This document shows positions 8,561 through 17,168 of a stretch of 64,000 bases of DNA, in pieces. Position 1 is the first letter of the stretch. The number at the start of each line of letters is the position of its first letter. The notes beneath the pieces were generated by a model. It was not told the DNA's origin. It saw only the letters and a list, made by a program, of their open reading frames with translations, and did not search any database. This DNA is from Rhizobium leguminosarum (GTDB taxonomy: Bacteria > Pseudomonadota > Alphaproteobacteria > Rhizobiales > Rhizobiaceae): assembly GCF_002953715.1 (NCBI RefSeq), contig NZ_CP025012.1:2604001-2668000 (forward strand), read 5' to 3'. A program made the position numbers and the translations under genes.

Positions 8561-9178
8561 TCACCGCTGTACAGCGCCGTAGCGCAGCCCGTCGACGAGC
8601 AGGGAAACCATACGCCGGGCATGTTCGGACCCTTGGGCGTAGGCGTGCATACTAAGGCTTGCGGCCGCATTCAAAAGATCCTCGGCGGCGATATCGGTGC
8701 GCACCTCGCCGGCGGCAGCGGCGGCGTCGAGAAGCGAGCGAAGGGCCGGCTGCAGCCGCTGCTGGAAGTAGGCGGGCAAGGCATCGAAGGCTGGGTTGCC
8801 GGAGTGCAGGGCCGCCGCAAGCCCGCGCTTGGCCGCTATGAAATCCACGAAACGCAGCATCCATCTGGCCAGCGCTTCGCCCGGCGCGTGTTCGGCGGCA
8901 AGGATCGGCGCAGCGTCAGCGCAGGCGTCGATTTCGCGGCGGAAGACGGCGACGACGAGGTCGGAACGCTCGGGAAAATGCCGATAAACGGTGCCGATGC
9001 CGACGCCGGCCTTCTCCGCGATCTCACGCACCGGGGCGTCGACGCCGGAGGTCGCAAATACCGCCATCGCCGCCTGAAGCAGTCCGTCGAGATTGCGCTT
9101 GGCGTCGGCGCGCACGGGCCTGTCCGCCCTTTCCCCGGGCTTCAGGCCGTCCCCTTGCTCTTTGCTTTCGTCGTTCAT
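8561..9178 (-). CDS. TetR/AcrR-family regulator
   Basis: Repressor of 205 aa with a helix-turn-helix at residues about 30-75 (LLQAAMAVFATSGVDAPVREIAEKAGVGIGTVYRHFPERSDL) and an alpha-helical ligand domain. It is divergent from the aldo/keto reductase at 9317. The 138-bp intergenic region carries two matched palindromes directly upstream of this gene, so autoregulation together with repression of the reductase is likely. Confidence 0.93.
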   Translation of the reverse strand: MNDESKEQGDGLKPGERADRPVRADAKRNLDGLLQAAMAVFATSGVDAPVREIAEKAGVGIGTVYRHFPERSDLVVAVFRREIDACADAAPILAAEHAPGEALARWMLRFVDFIAAKRGLAAALHSGNPAFDALPAYFQQRLQPALRSLLDAAAAAGEVRTDIAAEDLLNAAASLSMHAYAQGSEHARRMVSLLVDGLRYGAVQR

Positions 9179-9196
9179 CTTTCATCCGCTTGCAAA

Positions 9197-9213
9197 ACGG
9201 AACATCGTTCCGT
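9197..9213. promoter_or_regulatory. TetR operator copy 1 (CGGAA-N5-TTCCG)
   Basis: ACGGAAC-ATC-GTTCCGT is a perfect inverted repeat with seven-base arms. It shares the core CGGAA-N5-TTCCG with the next element. The centre is at 9205. Confidence 0.75.
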
Positions 9214-9217
9214 ATAT

Positions 9218-9238
9218 AAACGGAATACGGTTCCGTTT
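9218..9238. promoter_or_regulatory. TetR operator copy 2 (CGGAA-N5-TTCCG)
   Basis: Arms AAACGGAA and TTCCGTTT are perfect inverted copies around TACGG. The centre (9228) is 23 bp from that of copy 1, about two helical turns, so two dimers could bind the same face. A TATATAAA sequence, possibly the -10 element of one promoter, lies between the two copies and would be occluded. Confidence 0.75.
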
Positions 9239-9316
9239 ATGCAAGTTAACACGGCGCGACGGTGTTGGCCACATCGATGCGCACGAAGTCCGCCTCCCCA
9301 ATAAAAGGAACAGACC

Positions 9317-10348
9317 ATGCAATACCGCACGCTTGGAAGAACCGGCATCAAGGTCAGCCCCTATTGCCTCGGCGCGATGATGTTCGGCGCCGCCGGCAAT
9401 CCCGACCACGAGGATTCGATCCGGATCATCCACAAGGCGCTCGATGCCGGCATAAACTTCATCGACACCGCCGATATCTACAGCCGCGGCGAATCCGAGG
9501 AGATTGTCGGCAAGGCGCTCAAGGGACGGCGCGACGACGTCGTGCTCGCCACCAAGGCTCATCTGCCGATGGGCGACGACCCAAACCGGCAGGGCAATTC
9601 ACGCCGCTGGCTGACTCACGCGGTCGAGGATTCTCTCCGCCGCCTGCAGACCGACCATATCGATCTCTACCTGATCCATCGGCCAGCACCCGATACCGAC
9701 ATCGAGGAGACGCTATCCGCACTCACCGACCTCATGCGGGCGGGAAAGGTGCGGGCGGTGGGATCGTCGACCTTTCCCGTTTCGGAAATCGTCGAGGCGC
9801 AATGGGTTTCCGAGCGCCGCGGGCTGGCCCGCTTCCGCGTCGAGCAGCCGCCCTATTCGATCCTCAACCGCGGTATCGAACGCGAGGTTCTGCCCGCCTG
9901 CGAGCGTTACGGAATGGGCGCGATGGTGTGGAGCCCGCTGGCGATGGGCATGCTCACCGGCAAATACCGCAAGGGCGCGCCGCAGCCCGACAGCGCCCGC
10001 GCCAAACGCTTCCCCAGGCAGATGAACGATGAGCGACGGCTGGACGCGGTCGAACGGCTCATCCCGCTCGCGCAGCAGGCGGGGCTTTCGCTGGCACACA
10101 TGGCGATGGCCTTCGCTATCGCCCATCCCGCTGTCACCTCGGCCATCATCGGCCCACGCACGATGGAGCACTTCGACGATCTGCTTGCCGGCGCCGGGGT
10201 GAGCCTGACGGACGAAATCCTCGACGGGATCGACGCGATCGTCCCGCCCGGCACCGACACCGGCCCGTTGGAGGCGGCCTACAACCCGCCTGCGGTAACG
10301 CAGCCTAACCTGCGCCGCCGCCCGATAGCAGAGCGCTTCGCCGCCTGA
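9317..10348 (+). CDS. Aldo/keto reductase
   Basis: NADPH-dependent reductase of 343 aa, (beta/alpha)8 barrel. The catalytic tetrad is visible as Asp50, Tyr55 (DTADIY), Lys80 (ATK) and His120 (DLYLIHRP). The C-terminal cofactor-binding segment VTSAIIGPRTMEHFDDLL is typical of the AKR families that take general aldehydes. The ATG at 9317 follows AAAGGAAC. It is divergent from, and presumably repressed by, the TetR protein through the paired operators. Confidence 0.94.
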   Translation: MQYRTLGRTGIKVSPYCLGAMMFGAAGNPDHEDSIRIIHKALDAGINFIDTADIYSRGESEEIVGKALKGRRDDVVLATKAHLPMGDDPNRQGNSRRWLTHAVEDSLRRLQTDHIDLYLIHRPAPDTDIEETLSALTDLMRAGKVRAVGSSTFPVSEIVEAQWVSERRGLARFRVEQPPYSILNRGIEREVLPACERYGMGAMVWSPLAMGMLTGKYRKGAPQPDSARAKRFPRQMNDERRLDAVERLIPLAQQAGLSLAHMAMAFAIAHPAVTSAIIGPRTMEHFDDLLAGAGVSLTDEILDGIDAIVPPGTDTGPLEAAYNPPAVTQPNLRRRPIAERFAA

Positions 10349-10384
10349 TCCTCAGGGGGTGAGGCCCGGTCCTGCGAAGCAGGA

Positions 10385-10409
10385 GCGATCGATCCAGTGA
10401 ATCGATCGC
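10385..10409. repeat. Palindromic intergenic element
   Basis: GCGATCGAT (10385-10393) and ATCGATCGC (10401-10409) form a perfect nine-base stem with a seven-base loop, inside GC-rich sequence 37 bases after the reductase stop. The surrounding text resembles an intergenic repeat I associate with rhizobial genomes. It could also act as a terminator, although no T-run follows. Confidence 0.45.
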
Positions 10410-10497
10410 AGGGCCGAACGCCCTGAGCCATGCGAAGGGCCGGGCAGCGGCGCCCCCCTTACCTCCCTCATTCCCGTGCTCGTCACAGGAAGGGAGC

Positions 10498-11373
10498 TTA
10501 AAGGCGCTTCTCAAAGAACGTGTCCGGGTATGGGTCGTCATTGAAACGGTCGATCTCACGCCAGCCGGTTCCGCGATAAAGCTGTGTTGCCTCGGGCAGC
10601 GCACTATTCGTATCCAGACGCAGGAGCTTGATGGATAGCTCGCGGGCGATGTTCTCGGCGGCGGTCATAAGGCGCGTTGCGAGCCCAAGGCCACGCGCGG
10701 ACGGGGCGACCCAGAGCCTTTTGATCTCCCCAACCTCGCCGCTATTGCCCTTCAGCCCGACACAGCCGATCGGCAGGCCATCCGACATGGCCACCAGGAA
10801 TGCACCGTGCGGACGGATCATATTCTTGGCGTCGGGATCGCGAGAAAGCGATACATCGAAACCCTTCTCGAAGCGGCGTGCAAGTTCGCCGTAATATTCG
10901 TTCAGACAATAGCTGGCGTCCTCGTGCCGAGGGTCTTTCTCCTCGAGCACGATCTGCTCACGTCTCAGTGAGGAAGCGACGATATCCATGGCGCGCAGCA
11001 GTTCGTCCGGGCGGCGATGGCGCGTCAGAAATGCTTTCGCCTGCGCATTGGAAAGCGCTTCATAAGCCTGAAACTCGGAACGGCCAGTTTCGGTCAGCCT
11101 GGCAACGCGCCGACGCGCGTCCTGAGGGTTCGACACCGTCTCGATGAGACCTTCCTCTTCCAGACTACGCAGCAGACGGCTCATCAAGCCGGAGTCGAGA
11201 CCGAGATAATCGCGGATCACCGCAACATCCGATTGCCCCCGGCCGATCGAATTGAGGACGCGGGCAGCACCCAGCGGACGGCCGCGTCCGAGGAAAGACG
11301 TATCGAGAGCGCCGACTTCGGAGGTGACGGCACGGTTGAAGCGACGGACACGAGAGACAGGATCGTAGGTCAT
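10498..11373 (-). CDS. MarR regulator fused to GNAT acetyltransferase
   Basis: Two-domain protein of 291 aa. Residues 1-140 are a MarR winged helix (DYLGLDSGLMSRLLRSLEEEGLIETVSNPQDARRRVARLT region; the wing carries DARRR). Residues about 150-291 are a GNAT fold with the acetyl-CoA loop GEIKRLWVAPSARGLGLATRLM (key residues RGLGLA) and the C-terminal YRGTGWREI. This fusion recurs in proteobacteria and is thought to couple sensing with acetylation of a small molecule. It is divergent from a membrane peptidase-like gene and has a palindrome abutting its start. Confidence 0.93.
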   Translation of the reverse strand: MTYDPVSRVRRFNRAVTSEVGALDTSFLGRGRPLGAARVLNSIGRGQSDVAVIRDYLGLDSGLMSRLLRSLEEEGLIETVSNPQDARRRVARLTETGRSEFQAYEALSNAQAKAFLTRHRRPDELLRAMDIVASSLRREQIVLEEKDPRHEDASYCLNEYYGELARRFEKGFDVSLSRDPDAKNMIRPHGAFLVAMSDGLPIGCVGLKGNSGEVGEIKRLWVAPSARGLGLATRLMTAAENIARELSIKLLRLDTNSALPEATQLYRGTGWREIDRFNDDPYPDTFFEKRL

Positions 11374-11377
11374 ATTG

Positions 11378-11393
11378 TCTGACTTTAGTCAGA
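11378..11393. promoter_or_regulatory. MarR-type operator
   Basis: TCTGAC-TTTA-GTCAGA is a perfect inverted repeat with six-base arms, flanked by ATAT sequence. It lies five bases from the start codon of the MarR-GNAT gene and 43 bases before the divergent gene. The size and position fit a MarR autoregulatory site. Confidence 0.65.
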
Positions 11394-11435
11394 TATTTGA
11401 TCCTGTCAATTCAAAGTACTCCTGGGGGCGCGCAA

Positions 11436-12332
11436 ATGAGCCGCGCACTCGCCGCCATCCGCCTTGCGCGCCACCATCCCCTCGCCTATGGGAATGACAG
11501 CACTCCCAAGGCCCCTCCCGTGTTCCGTTATGCTCTCCACGCCCTGATCGTTCTCATCCTGACGCTGCTGACGCAGATCGGCGGCATCGCCTATCTCATC
11601 GCCCTCGCCGCATCGCGCACCTGGGGCTTACGGCGATTTCTGGCAAAGCTTACAATCTTCCTGCTTTGCTATGGCAGCGCCACGCTTGCCGCGAGCCTTG
11701 CCGCGCCGATCTTCGGGCGGGTTCCCCTCTCCTGCGTCGCCGGCGCCGAAGACAGGCTCGTGGTCCGCTCCCCGATCTATTGCCTGCTAAACCGCAACTA
11801 CGTCACCCCAGGCGTGCGCGATCTCGCAAAGGCGCTTGCCGCCCACATGGACAAGGAGTTTCCGGGAACCGTCACGGTCGCGCTGGATGCGAATTTCCCC
11901 TTCGTGAGAGGCTTTCCACTGCTGCCGCATCTGTCGCATGCCGACGGGAAAAAGCTCGACTTCGCCTATTATTACAAGGATGTGGACGGTGCCTTCCTGA
12001 ATGGCGCCACCCGCTCCCCGATCGGCTATTTCGCCTTCGAGCAACCCGCCCCCGGCGACGAACTGCCATGCGAAGGGCGCAACGACTGGCTGACCACGCG
12101 CTGGGACTTCGACGCGCTGCAGCCTCTGTTTCCCGCCTATCGGATCGAGGAGCAGCGCACATCGGCCGCGATCGGCTGGTTGACGAGCGAAGGCGTGACG
12201 CGCTTCGGCCTGCAGAAGATCTTCATCGAGCCGCATCTCAAGAACACGCTTGGGATCACCGACAGACATGTCCGCTTTCAAGGCTGCCGCGCCGCCCGCC
12301 ACGACGACCATATTCATATCCAGGTGGAGTAG
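11436..12332 (+). CDS. Membrane-anchored LAS-family (M15-like) peptidase
   Basis: Protein of 298 aa not previously obvious by name. Two hydrophobic helices (about 33-58 and 70-95) precede an extracytoplasmic domain. That domain carries SHADGKKLDF (His168, Asp175) and ends in HDDHIHIQVE (His292, His294), the H-x6-D plus H-x-H zinc pattern of LAS metallopeptidases such as MepA and VanX. I infer a cell-wall peptidase or amidase acting in the periplasm. Cysteines at 100, 106 and in the C-terminal part could form disulfides. The ATG at 11436 was chosen over an upstream start lying in the operator region. Confidence 0.6.
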   Translation: MSRALAAIRLARHHPLAYGNDSTPKAPPVFRYALHALIVLILTLLTQIGGIAYLIALAASRTWGLRRFLAKLTIFLLCYGSATLAASLAAPIFGRVPLSCVAGAEDRLVVRSPIYCLLNRNYVTPGVRDLAKALAAHMDKEFPGTVTVALDANFPFVRGFPLLPHLSHADGKKLDFAYYYKDVDGAFLNGATRSPIGYFAFEQPAPGDELPCEGRNDWLTTRWDFDALQPLFPAYRIEEQRTSAAIGWLTSEGVTRFGLQKIFIEPHLKNTLGITDRHVRFQGCRAARHDDHIHIQVE

Positions 12333-12592
12333 TTCTGGTCCGTTAGGAACGGCGTTCGGCCAGCGGCAGGCATTCGCCTCATGGAGTCTCGAAGCGGCCC
12401 CATGCCACACTCGGTGACGGGAGGAGGGATCAACAACCTTTACGATTCTTAGGGCATCCGTGAGATAGCGTGCAACGCGCGGGGCGGCCTCCGAGGAAGA
12501 GGCAGCACCGCCGGCGCCATCTGTCAGACTTGGAACACGCAATGATCAATCGGATATCCCCCGTAGTTACGTTAGACTAAGCGGCCGCGCTG

Positions 12593-13204
12593 ATGCGCCC
12601 TCACCGTTCTAAAAGCATAAGACTGGATCGGATCTGGCCGCCGAATGAAACCACGGAACTGCTGTCGCAGATAGGAGGACGACCGAATCTTCCGCCGGAC
12701 TGGGTTTGGCCCACGATCGATTTCGAGGATGGCACAACGGCATCGTTGGATTTTCTGGCCCAAATCAATCTGGAGGAACTGCCAGACATCGAGGCTCGGG
12801 GCGCGCTTCCGAAATCCGGCATGCTCTATTTCTTTGCATTGTCGCAATCGAACGAGCCGCTCGAGTCATATGGTTCGGATGCCTGGCGCGTCCTCTACTA
12901 CCCCGACAATCCGGCGGATCTGTCCAGCCGCCCGGCTCCGGAAGACGCCGGATGGAAGATCGATCATCTGGATTACGGTCAAACAGACGCAAGCAGCTAC
13001 CGAAATCCGGACGGCCCCAGAGGTGAGCTTTTTCCGAGATGCACCGTTCGGTTCACTGTGATCGATGTTTGGGATCTTCCGCGATTTTCTGGACGAGATG
13101 ATCCTCGGCTTCGGCCTTTCGAGGATGCCATTTGCGGGGAGCCGGCTGATCTCGCAAGCCAGCTGGCATTGCGGATGTCATCCGGAATTTCTGGAAAGAT
13201 ATGA
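12593..13204 (+). pseudogene. DUF1963 (YwqG-like) protein, N-terminal part
   Basis: This 203-residue reading frame matches the N-terminal two thirds of DUF1963 proteins: SQIGGRPNLPPDWVWP (about 25-40), LDFLAQINLEELP, and LPKSGMLYFF. Family members usually end with a C-terminal segment containing LLLQLRSD...MWWDVGAIRFWI. That segment is missing here but occurs 420 bp downstream in the same frame (13628-13999). The stop TGA overlaps the next start (ATGA, 13201-13204). I read the gene as split by an intervening sequence. Its function is unknown; DUF1963 genes often sit near polymorphic toxin or immunity genes. Confidence 0.6.
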
Positions 13205-13716
13205 ATCCGTTCAAGCCCAAGACATCGAAGGCGCCAGAGCCCCCCCGAAAAGAGGCCCCGCAAGCCAGAGCCGACATCGAGATGCGCGACATCGACAGCC
13301 TGGCTTACGATTGCCTCCAAATGTTGTGCGTCGAGGAACAGCGCGATTTTTACCAATCAAGAGTCGAACTGAATCCCGAGAGGCTGCCATACCGTGCAGA
13401 AGACGCAGTCATGGTTTTGAACGAAGCGAGAAATACTTGGTTCGAGAATATATTGCCAATCGAAACCGTTCTCGACCACGAGGGCAAATACTCCGACGCT
13501 TTGCTGCAAGCCTACAACGATTGGAGGGCGCAAGCTGTCGCCCTCACTCACAACCTCATTGCCATGGGCAGAGAAACCAGGCTTTCGCCCGAAGATCGCG
13601 GAAAGGTTCTAGACGTCTTGGAACAGAATGTCCGGCTGCAAAAGCAAGCGAGACAATGCCTCGCACCCGCATCTCGAATTTACTTTGCGTGCATCTCTAA
13701 CGACCCTCCTTTCTGA
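13201..13716 (+). CDS. Hypothetical protein lying between the two DUF1963 parts
   Basis: Reading frame of 171 aa with a Pro/Lys-rich N-terminus (MNPFKPKTSKAPEPPRK) followed by a helical, acidic body and no membrane segment or signal peptide. GGAAAG precedes the ATG, which overlaps the preceding stop. The last 30 codons run into the region where the DUF1963 C-terminal part is encoded in another frame, so its native C-terminus may be lost. I do not recognise the family. Confidence 0.5.
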   Translation: MNPFKPKTSKAPEPPRKEAPQARADIEMRDIDSLAYDCLQMLCVEEQRDFYQSRVELNPERLPYRAEDAVMVLNEARNTWFENILPIETVLDHEGKYSDALLQAYNDWRAQAVALTHNLIAMGRETRLSPEDRGKVLDVLEQNVRLQKQARQCLAPASRIYFACISNDPPF

Positions 13717-13999
13717 TTTTACCGGAATCGCCGAAAAGGAACCGGAATTGCTCGCGGTCGGCGATCCTTACAATCGGGTGGAACTGAACGGATTCCTGTC
13801 TCACCGAATGTTCGGGAACGGGAAAGGGAAACAAGAAGACCTCGATGATGATGAGGTTCTCTTGCTTCAACTCCGCAGCGATTCCGATGGCCCACGCTTC
13901 ATGTGGTGGGACGTTGGAGCCATACGATTCTGGATCAAACGAGAAGCGCTCGAAACCTGCCAGTTTCATCTGGCCGAGGCGGAGATCGAAGGTCACTGA
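13628..13999 (+). pseudogene. DUF1963 protein, C-terminal part
   Basis: The frame contains FTGIAEKEPELLAVGDPY, LSHRMFGNG and LLLQLRSDSDGPRFMWWDVGAIRFWI, the characteristic C-terminal half of DUF1963/YwqG proteins. It starts after an in-frame TAG at 13610, so it cannot include its own N-terminal half. That half is the frame ending at 13204. Codons upstream of about 13690 do not look like this family, which marks a likely junction. Probably not translated as a functional protein. Confidence 0.6.
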
Positions 14000-14059
14000 G
14001 AGCAGCAATGCGCCTTCGGGGCCTCGCCTGACTGACAAGGGACCACCTGTGAATGCAGC

Positions 14060-14527
14060 CTATCGCAACGGCAGTTCGTAGCTCCGCTTCAGCGTTTCCA
14101 TCGGCACGTCGGTCTTGACGCTGAGGACGCTCGGAATGCGTGTCAGGTGATCGGCCTGGAAACGCCAGTAGCTGTGCAGATCGGTGGTGACGATTCGAAG
14201 CACGGCGTCGCATTCTCCCGTCGTCAGGTAGCATTCCATCACCTCGGGAAACCGCCTGACGGCTTCGGCGAAGCGGAGCGTGACCTCGGCGTCCTGGGTC
14301 TTGAACCAGACGCGGGCAAAAACCGTCAGCCCCGCCCCGACCTTTGCAGGGTCCAGCACGGCAACGTAGCGATCGATGATCCCGGCCTCTTCCAGCAACC
14401 GGACGCGACGCAGGCACGGTGATGGCGACAGGCCTACCTCCTTCGCCAGATCGACGTTCGAAATACGTCCGTCACGCTGAAGCACACGCAGAATATGGCG
14501 ATCGATCGGGTCCAGGATTGTTGGCAT
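14060..14527 (-). CDS. Lrp/AsnC-family regulator
   Basis: Feast/famine regulator of 155 aa: N-terminal helix-turn-helix (LDPIDRHILRVLQRDGRISNVDLAKEVGLSPSPCLRRVRLLEEAG region, residues 5-50) and a C-terminal RAM domain with ECYLTTGECDAVLRIVT, the amino-acid-binding loop. It is divergent from argG, and a palindrome lies between them. It likely controls argG in response to an amino acid, perhaps arginine or a precursor (inference). Confidence 0.93.
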   Translation of the reverse strand: MPTILDPIDRHILRVLQRDGRISNVDLAKEVGLSPSPCLRRVRLLEEAGIIDRYVAVLDPAKVGAGLTVFARVWFKTQDAEVTLRFAEAVRRFPEVMECYLTTGECDAVLRIVTTDLHSYWRFQADHLTRIPSVLSVKTDVPMETLKRSYELPLR

Positions 14528-14552
14528 TTGATAGCTCCGATTGATGCTTCAA

Positions 14553-14567
14553 TGGCATGATATGCCA
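14553..14567. promoter_or_regulatory. Candidate Lrp operator
   Basis: TGGCAT-GAT-ATGCCA, a perfect inverted repeat with six-base arms, 26 bp from the Lrp start and 85 bp before the argG start. Spacing and symmetry suit an Lrp/AsnC dimer. Confidence 0.55.
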
Positions 14568-14651
14568 AGCTTTCGCAATTTTACGGGTTCTTCGCAAGCT
14601 CATTTCGCAGGACGTGGCCTATCGTTCCAGCATCGAGATGGATATGGGTTA

Positions 14652-15863
14652 ATGACGAAGATAGAGAAAATTGTGCTTTCTTATTCGGGCGGGCTGGATA
14701 CTTCGATCATCCTCAAATGGTTGCAGGAAACCTACGGATGCGAGGTGGTGACTTTCACCGCCGATCTCGGCCAGGGCGAGGAGCTCGAGCCGGTGCGCGC
14801 CAAGGCTGCGATGTCAGGGGTCAAGGACATCCGCATCGTCGATCTGCGTGAGGAGTTCGTCAGCGACTTCGTCTTTCCGATGCTGCGGGCGAACGCGCTC
14901 TATGAGGGGCAGTATCTGCTGGGCAGTTCCATCGCACGGCCGCTGATTGCCAAGCATCTGGTCGGCATAGCCCGGGAGGTTGGCGCGGATGCCGTTGCCC
15001 ACGGTGCGACAGGCAAGGGCAACGATCAGGTTCGGTTCGAGCTGGCCGTCAATGCGCTCGATCCGTCGCTTAAGGTCATTGCTCCCTGGCGCCAATGGAA
15101 CATCCGCTCCCGCATGCAGCTTCTGGAATATGCCGAGAAGCATCATATCCCGGTGCCGAGCGACAAGCGCGGCGAGGCGCCGTTCTCGATCGACGCCAAC
15201 CTGCTGCACACCTCGACCGAAGGTAAGATTCTCGAAAATCCGGCGGAGGTCGCGCCCGATCATGTCTATCAGCGCACGGTCGATCCCGTCGACGCTCCCG
15301 ACACGCCTGAGATCATCACCATCGGTTTCGAGAGGGGTGATCCGGTTTCGGTGAACGGCAAGTCCATGACACCGGCCGCCTTGTTGACCGAGCTCAATGG
15401 ACTGGGCGGCCGGCATGGCATCGGGCGGCTCGATCTGGTCGAAAACCGCTTCATCGGCATGAAGTCGAGGGGAATATACGAAACGCCGGGAGGGACGATC
15501 CTGCTCGCGGCACACCGCGGCATTGAATCGATCACGCTCGATCGCGCCGCGGCGCATCTGAAGGACGAGATCATGCCCCGCTACGCCGAGCTGATCTATA
15601 ACGGCTTCTGGTTCGCTCCCGAGCGGGAAATGCTGCAAGCGCTGATCGACCACAGCCAGGCTTTCGTCAGCGGCGAGGTGACACTCAGGCTCTACAAGGG
15701 AAGCGCCTCGGTCATCTCCCGCGCCTCTCCCTGCTCACTCTACTCCGCCGACCTCGTCACCTTCGAGGAAAGCGCCATCGCCTTCGATCATCATGATGCC
15801 GAAGGCTTCATCAGGCTCAACGGCTTGCGGCTCAGGAGCTGGGCGGCCCGCAACGGCAGATGA
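14652..15863 (+). CDS. argG: Argininosuccinate synthase
   Basis: Catalyses ATP-dependent condensation of citrulline and aspartate, the penultimate step of arginine synthesis. The 403-aa product has the N-type PP-loop SYSGGLDTS (10-18), the [13 protein letters not shown] citrulline/aspartate segment, and full family length. I chose the ATG at 14652 ([14 protein letters not shown]); the open frame extends upstream but lacks family sequence. The divergent private Lrp regulator and the absence of other arg genes suggest an additional, separately regulated copy rather than the sole housekeeping gene, which cannot be verified from this window. Confidence 0.94.
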   Translation: MTKIEKIVLSYSGGLDTSIILKWLQETYGCEVVTFTADLGQGEELEPVRAKAAMSGVKDIRIVDLREEFVSDFVFPMLRANALYEGQYLLGSSIARPLIAKHLVGIAREVGADAVAHGATGKGNDQVRFELAVNALDPSLKVIAPWRQWNIRSRMQLLEYAEKHHIPVPSDKRGEAPFSIDANLLHTSTEGKILENPAEVAPDHVYQRTVDPVDAPDTPEIITIGFERGDPVSVNGKSMTPAALLTELNGLGGRHGIGRLDLVENRFIGMKSRGIYETPGGTILLAAHRGIESITLDRAAAHLKDEIMPRYAELIYNGFWFAPEREMLQALIDHSQAFVSGEVTLRLYKGSASVISRASPCSLYSADLVTFEESAIAFDHHDAEGFIRLNGLRLRSWAARNGR

Positions 15864-16182
15864 CCGCTCGATCTTACGTCAGCCAGCGCACTTAACGCTC
15901 GGCGGATACCGGACGAAACGGGCCGGTTCGGATACTCATAAACTGCGAGGGTCAGATGGGCCGATAGGTCAATGCCCACATTGACGGCACCTACCCTCGT
16001 GGCTGACCGAAGCAATCCCGGCATTTCACGGAGAAGCGCGAATCCAATTTCAAACGATTTTAAAATCGCAGCTCGACAAGTTAATCGATTTTAATTTTAT
16101 CGTTAAAATTTTCTTGTTGCAGCGCAAAAGAATTTAGACATTAATTTGTGCGGATGCTCAGTTTATTCGTTGGAGAACTCGC
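15864..16182. other. Intergenic region with AT-rich promoter-like block
   Basis: No convincing gene. The first 160 bp are ordinary GC-rich spacer. From about 16040 to 16150 the sequence turns strongly AT-rich and contains the perfect 14-bp palindrome CGATTTTAAAATCG (16055-16068) and a second, related TCGATTTTAATTTTATCG stretch. It lies directly before the 57-codon frame at 16183 and probably holds its promoter. Confidence 0.4.
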
Positions 16183-16356
16183 ATGACTGTGACATTTCCG
16201 CTAACCGAAAAGCGCGACGCCGAGACATTGCTGAAACACTTGACGTCGCACAACCTCAGCTTTCCGGGAAACTGCGTCGTGTCGCTCAAGGCGCACGTCG
16301 CCCAGGTCTCATCCTCTCATACGACCGCACTCGGCACCGCCCGTACCGCCTGGTAG
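16183..16356 (+). CDS. Short hypothetical frame, 57 aa
   Basis: ATG preceded by GGAG at a seven-base spacing and by an AT-rich promoter-like block. The product begins MTVTFPLTEKRDAETLLKHL and becomes Ser/Thr/Ala-rich without structure (SSSHTTALGTARTAW), suggesting a truncated gene whose first 30 codons are genuine. No function recognised. Confidence 0.35.
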   Translation: MTVTFPLTEKRDAETLLKHLTSHNLSFPGNCVVSLKAHVAQVSSSHTTALGTARTAW

Positions 16357-16445
16357 CGATTGAATGGCCTGGCATCGCCGTCCACAATAGGATCGAGCAA
16401 TCTCGGCTCCATGCGGAGATGGATGAAGCCGAGCGCGTCGAGAGC

Positions 16446-17036
16446 TTATCTCGCGGCAGGCAGCCCCATGCCGGCGAGCTTCAGGATATCCTCGACCTTT
16501 GCGTCCGGATCGGCGCCGGGTTCGACCTGGCCGTCTATCGTCAGCAAGGCGAGGCCATGCGTCAGCGACCAGAGAAAGAGCGCGGCGTTCGGCACGTTCC
16601 CAGGCGTCAGGTGCTTTTCCAGGTCGTCCTTCATCTGCCGGTAGACCTGCATCCGCAGGGCGCGTATCGCCTCGTTTCCTCTAGAATAGGCCTGAAAACC
16701 CTCCCCGAACATCAGCCGGTAGAGACCAGGATTCGCGCGGGCAAAGGCGACATAGGCGATGCCGCCGGCGAGCAGATTGCGCCGAGGACCGGCTAGCGCC
16801 GCAGCGATGCTTTCGCTGAGTTCGGCAAACCCATGTTCGGCGAGTGCCGCCGCGATGGCGTCCAGGCTGTTGAAATAATGGTATGCCGCCGGAGCCGAGA
16901 CGCCAGCGCGGCGGCCGATCTCCCGCATGCTCAGCGCAGCCGGGCCTCCCTCCTCCAGCAGCGCCCTCGCCACGGACAGCAGTGTGGAGCGCAAATTATC
17001 GTGATGATAGCGGGGCGATCCGTCGTGCGCGGCCAT
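16446..17036 (-). CDS. TetR-family regulator (WHG-type C-terminal domain)
   Basis: Repressor of 196 aa. The helix-turn-helix spans residues about 12-55 (LLSVARALLEEGGPAALSMREIGRRAGVSAPAAYHYFNSLDAI), and the C-terminal part (YVAFARANPGLYRLMFG, LFLWSLTHGLALL) is the TetR_C WHG domain. I start it at the ATG at 17036; a TTG four codons upstream is possible. It is divergent from the methyltransferase at 17169. A weak dyad TTTACAGTGTTAAA (17051-17064) beside the start may be its operator. Confidence 0.92.
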   Translation of the reverse strand: MAAHDGSPRYHHDNLRSTLLSVARALLEEGGPAALSMREIGRRAGVSAPAAYHYFNSLDAIAAALAEHGFAELSESIAAALAGPRRNLLAGGIAYVAFARANPGLYRLMFGEGFQAYSRGNEAIRALRMQVYRQMKDDLEKHLTPGNVPNAALFLWSLTHGLALLTIDGQVEPGADPDAKVEDILKLAGMGLPAAR

Positions 17037-17168
17037 GTTTCGATCCAATCTTTACAGTGTTAAAATCATGCTCTAATCTGCCCGCGATGACAAGGTATCC
17101 GCCGCGGTTCTGGTGCCGGCAAGCTTCCTGCCCGCGCCGGCAACAGATTTACGGAGAAAGAGGCTTTC

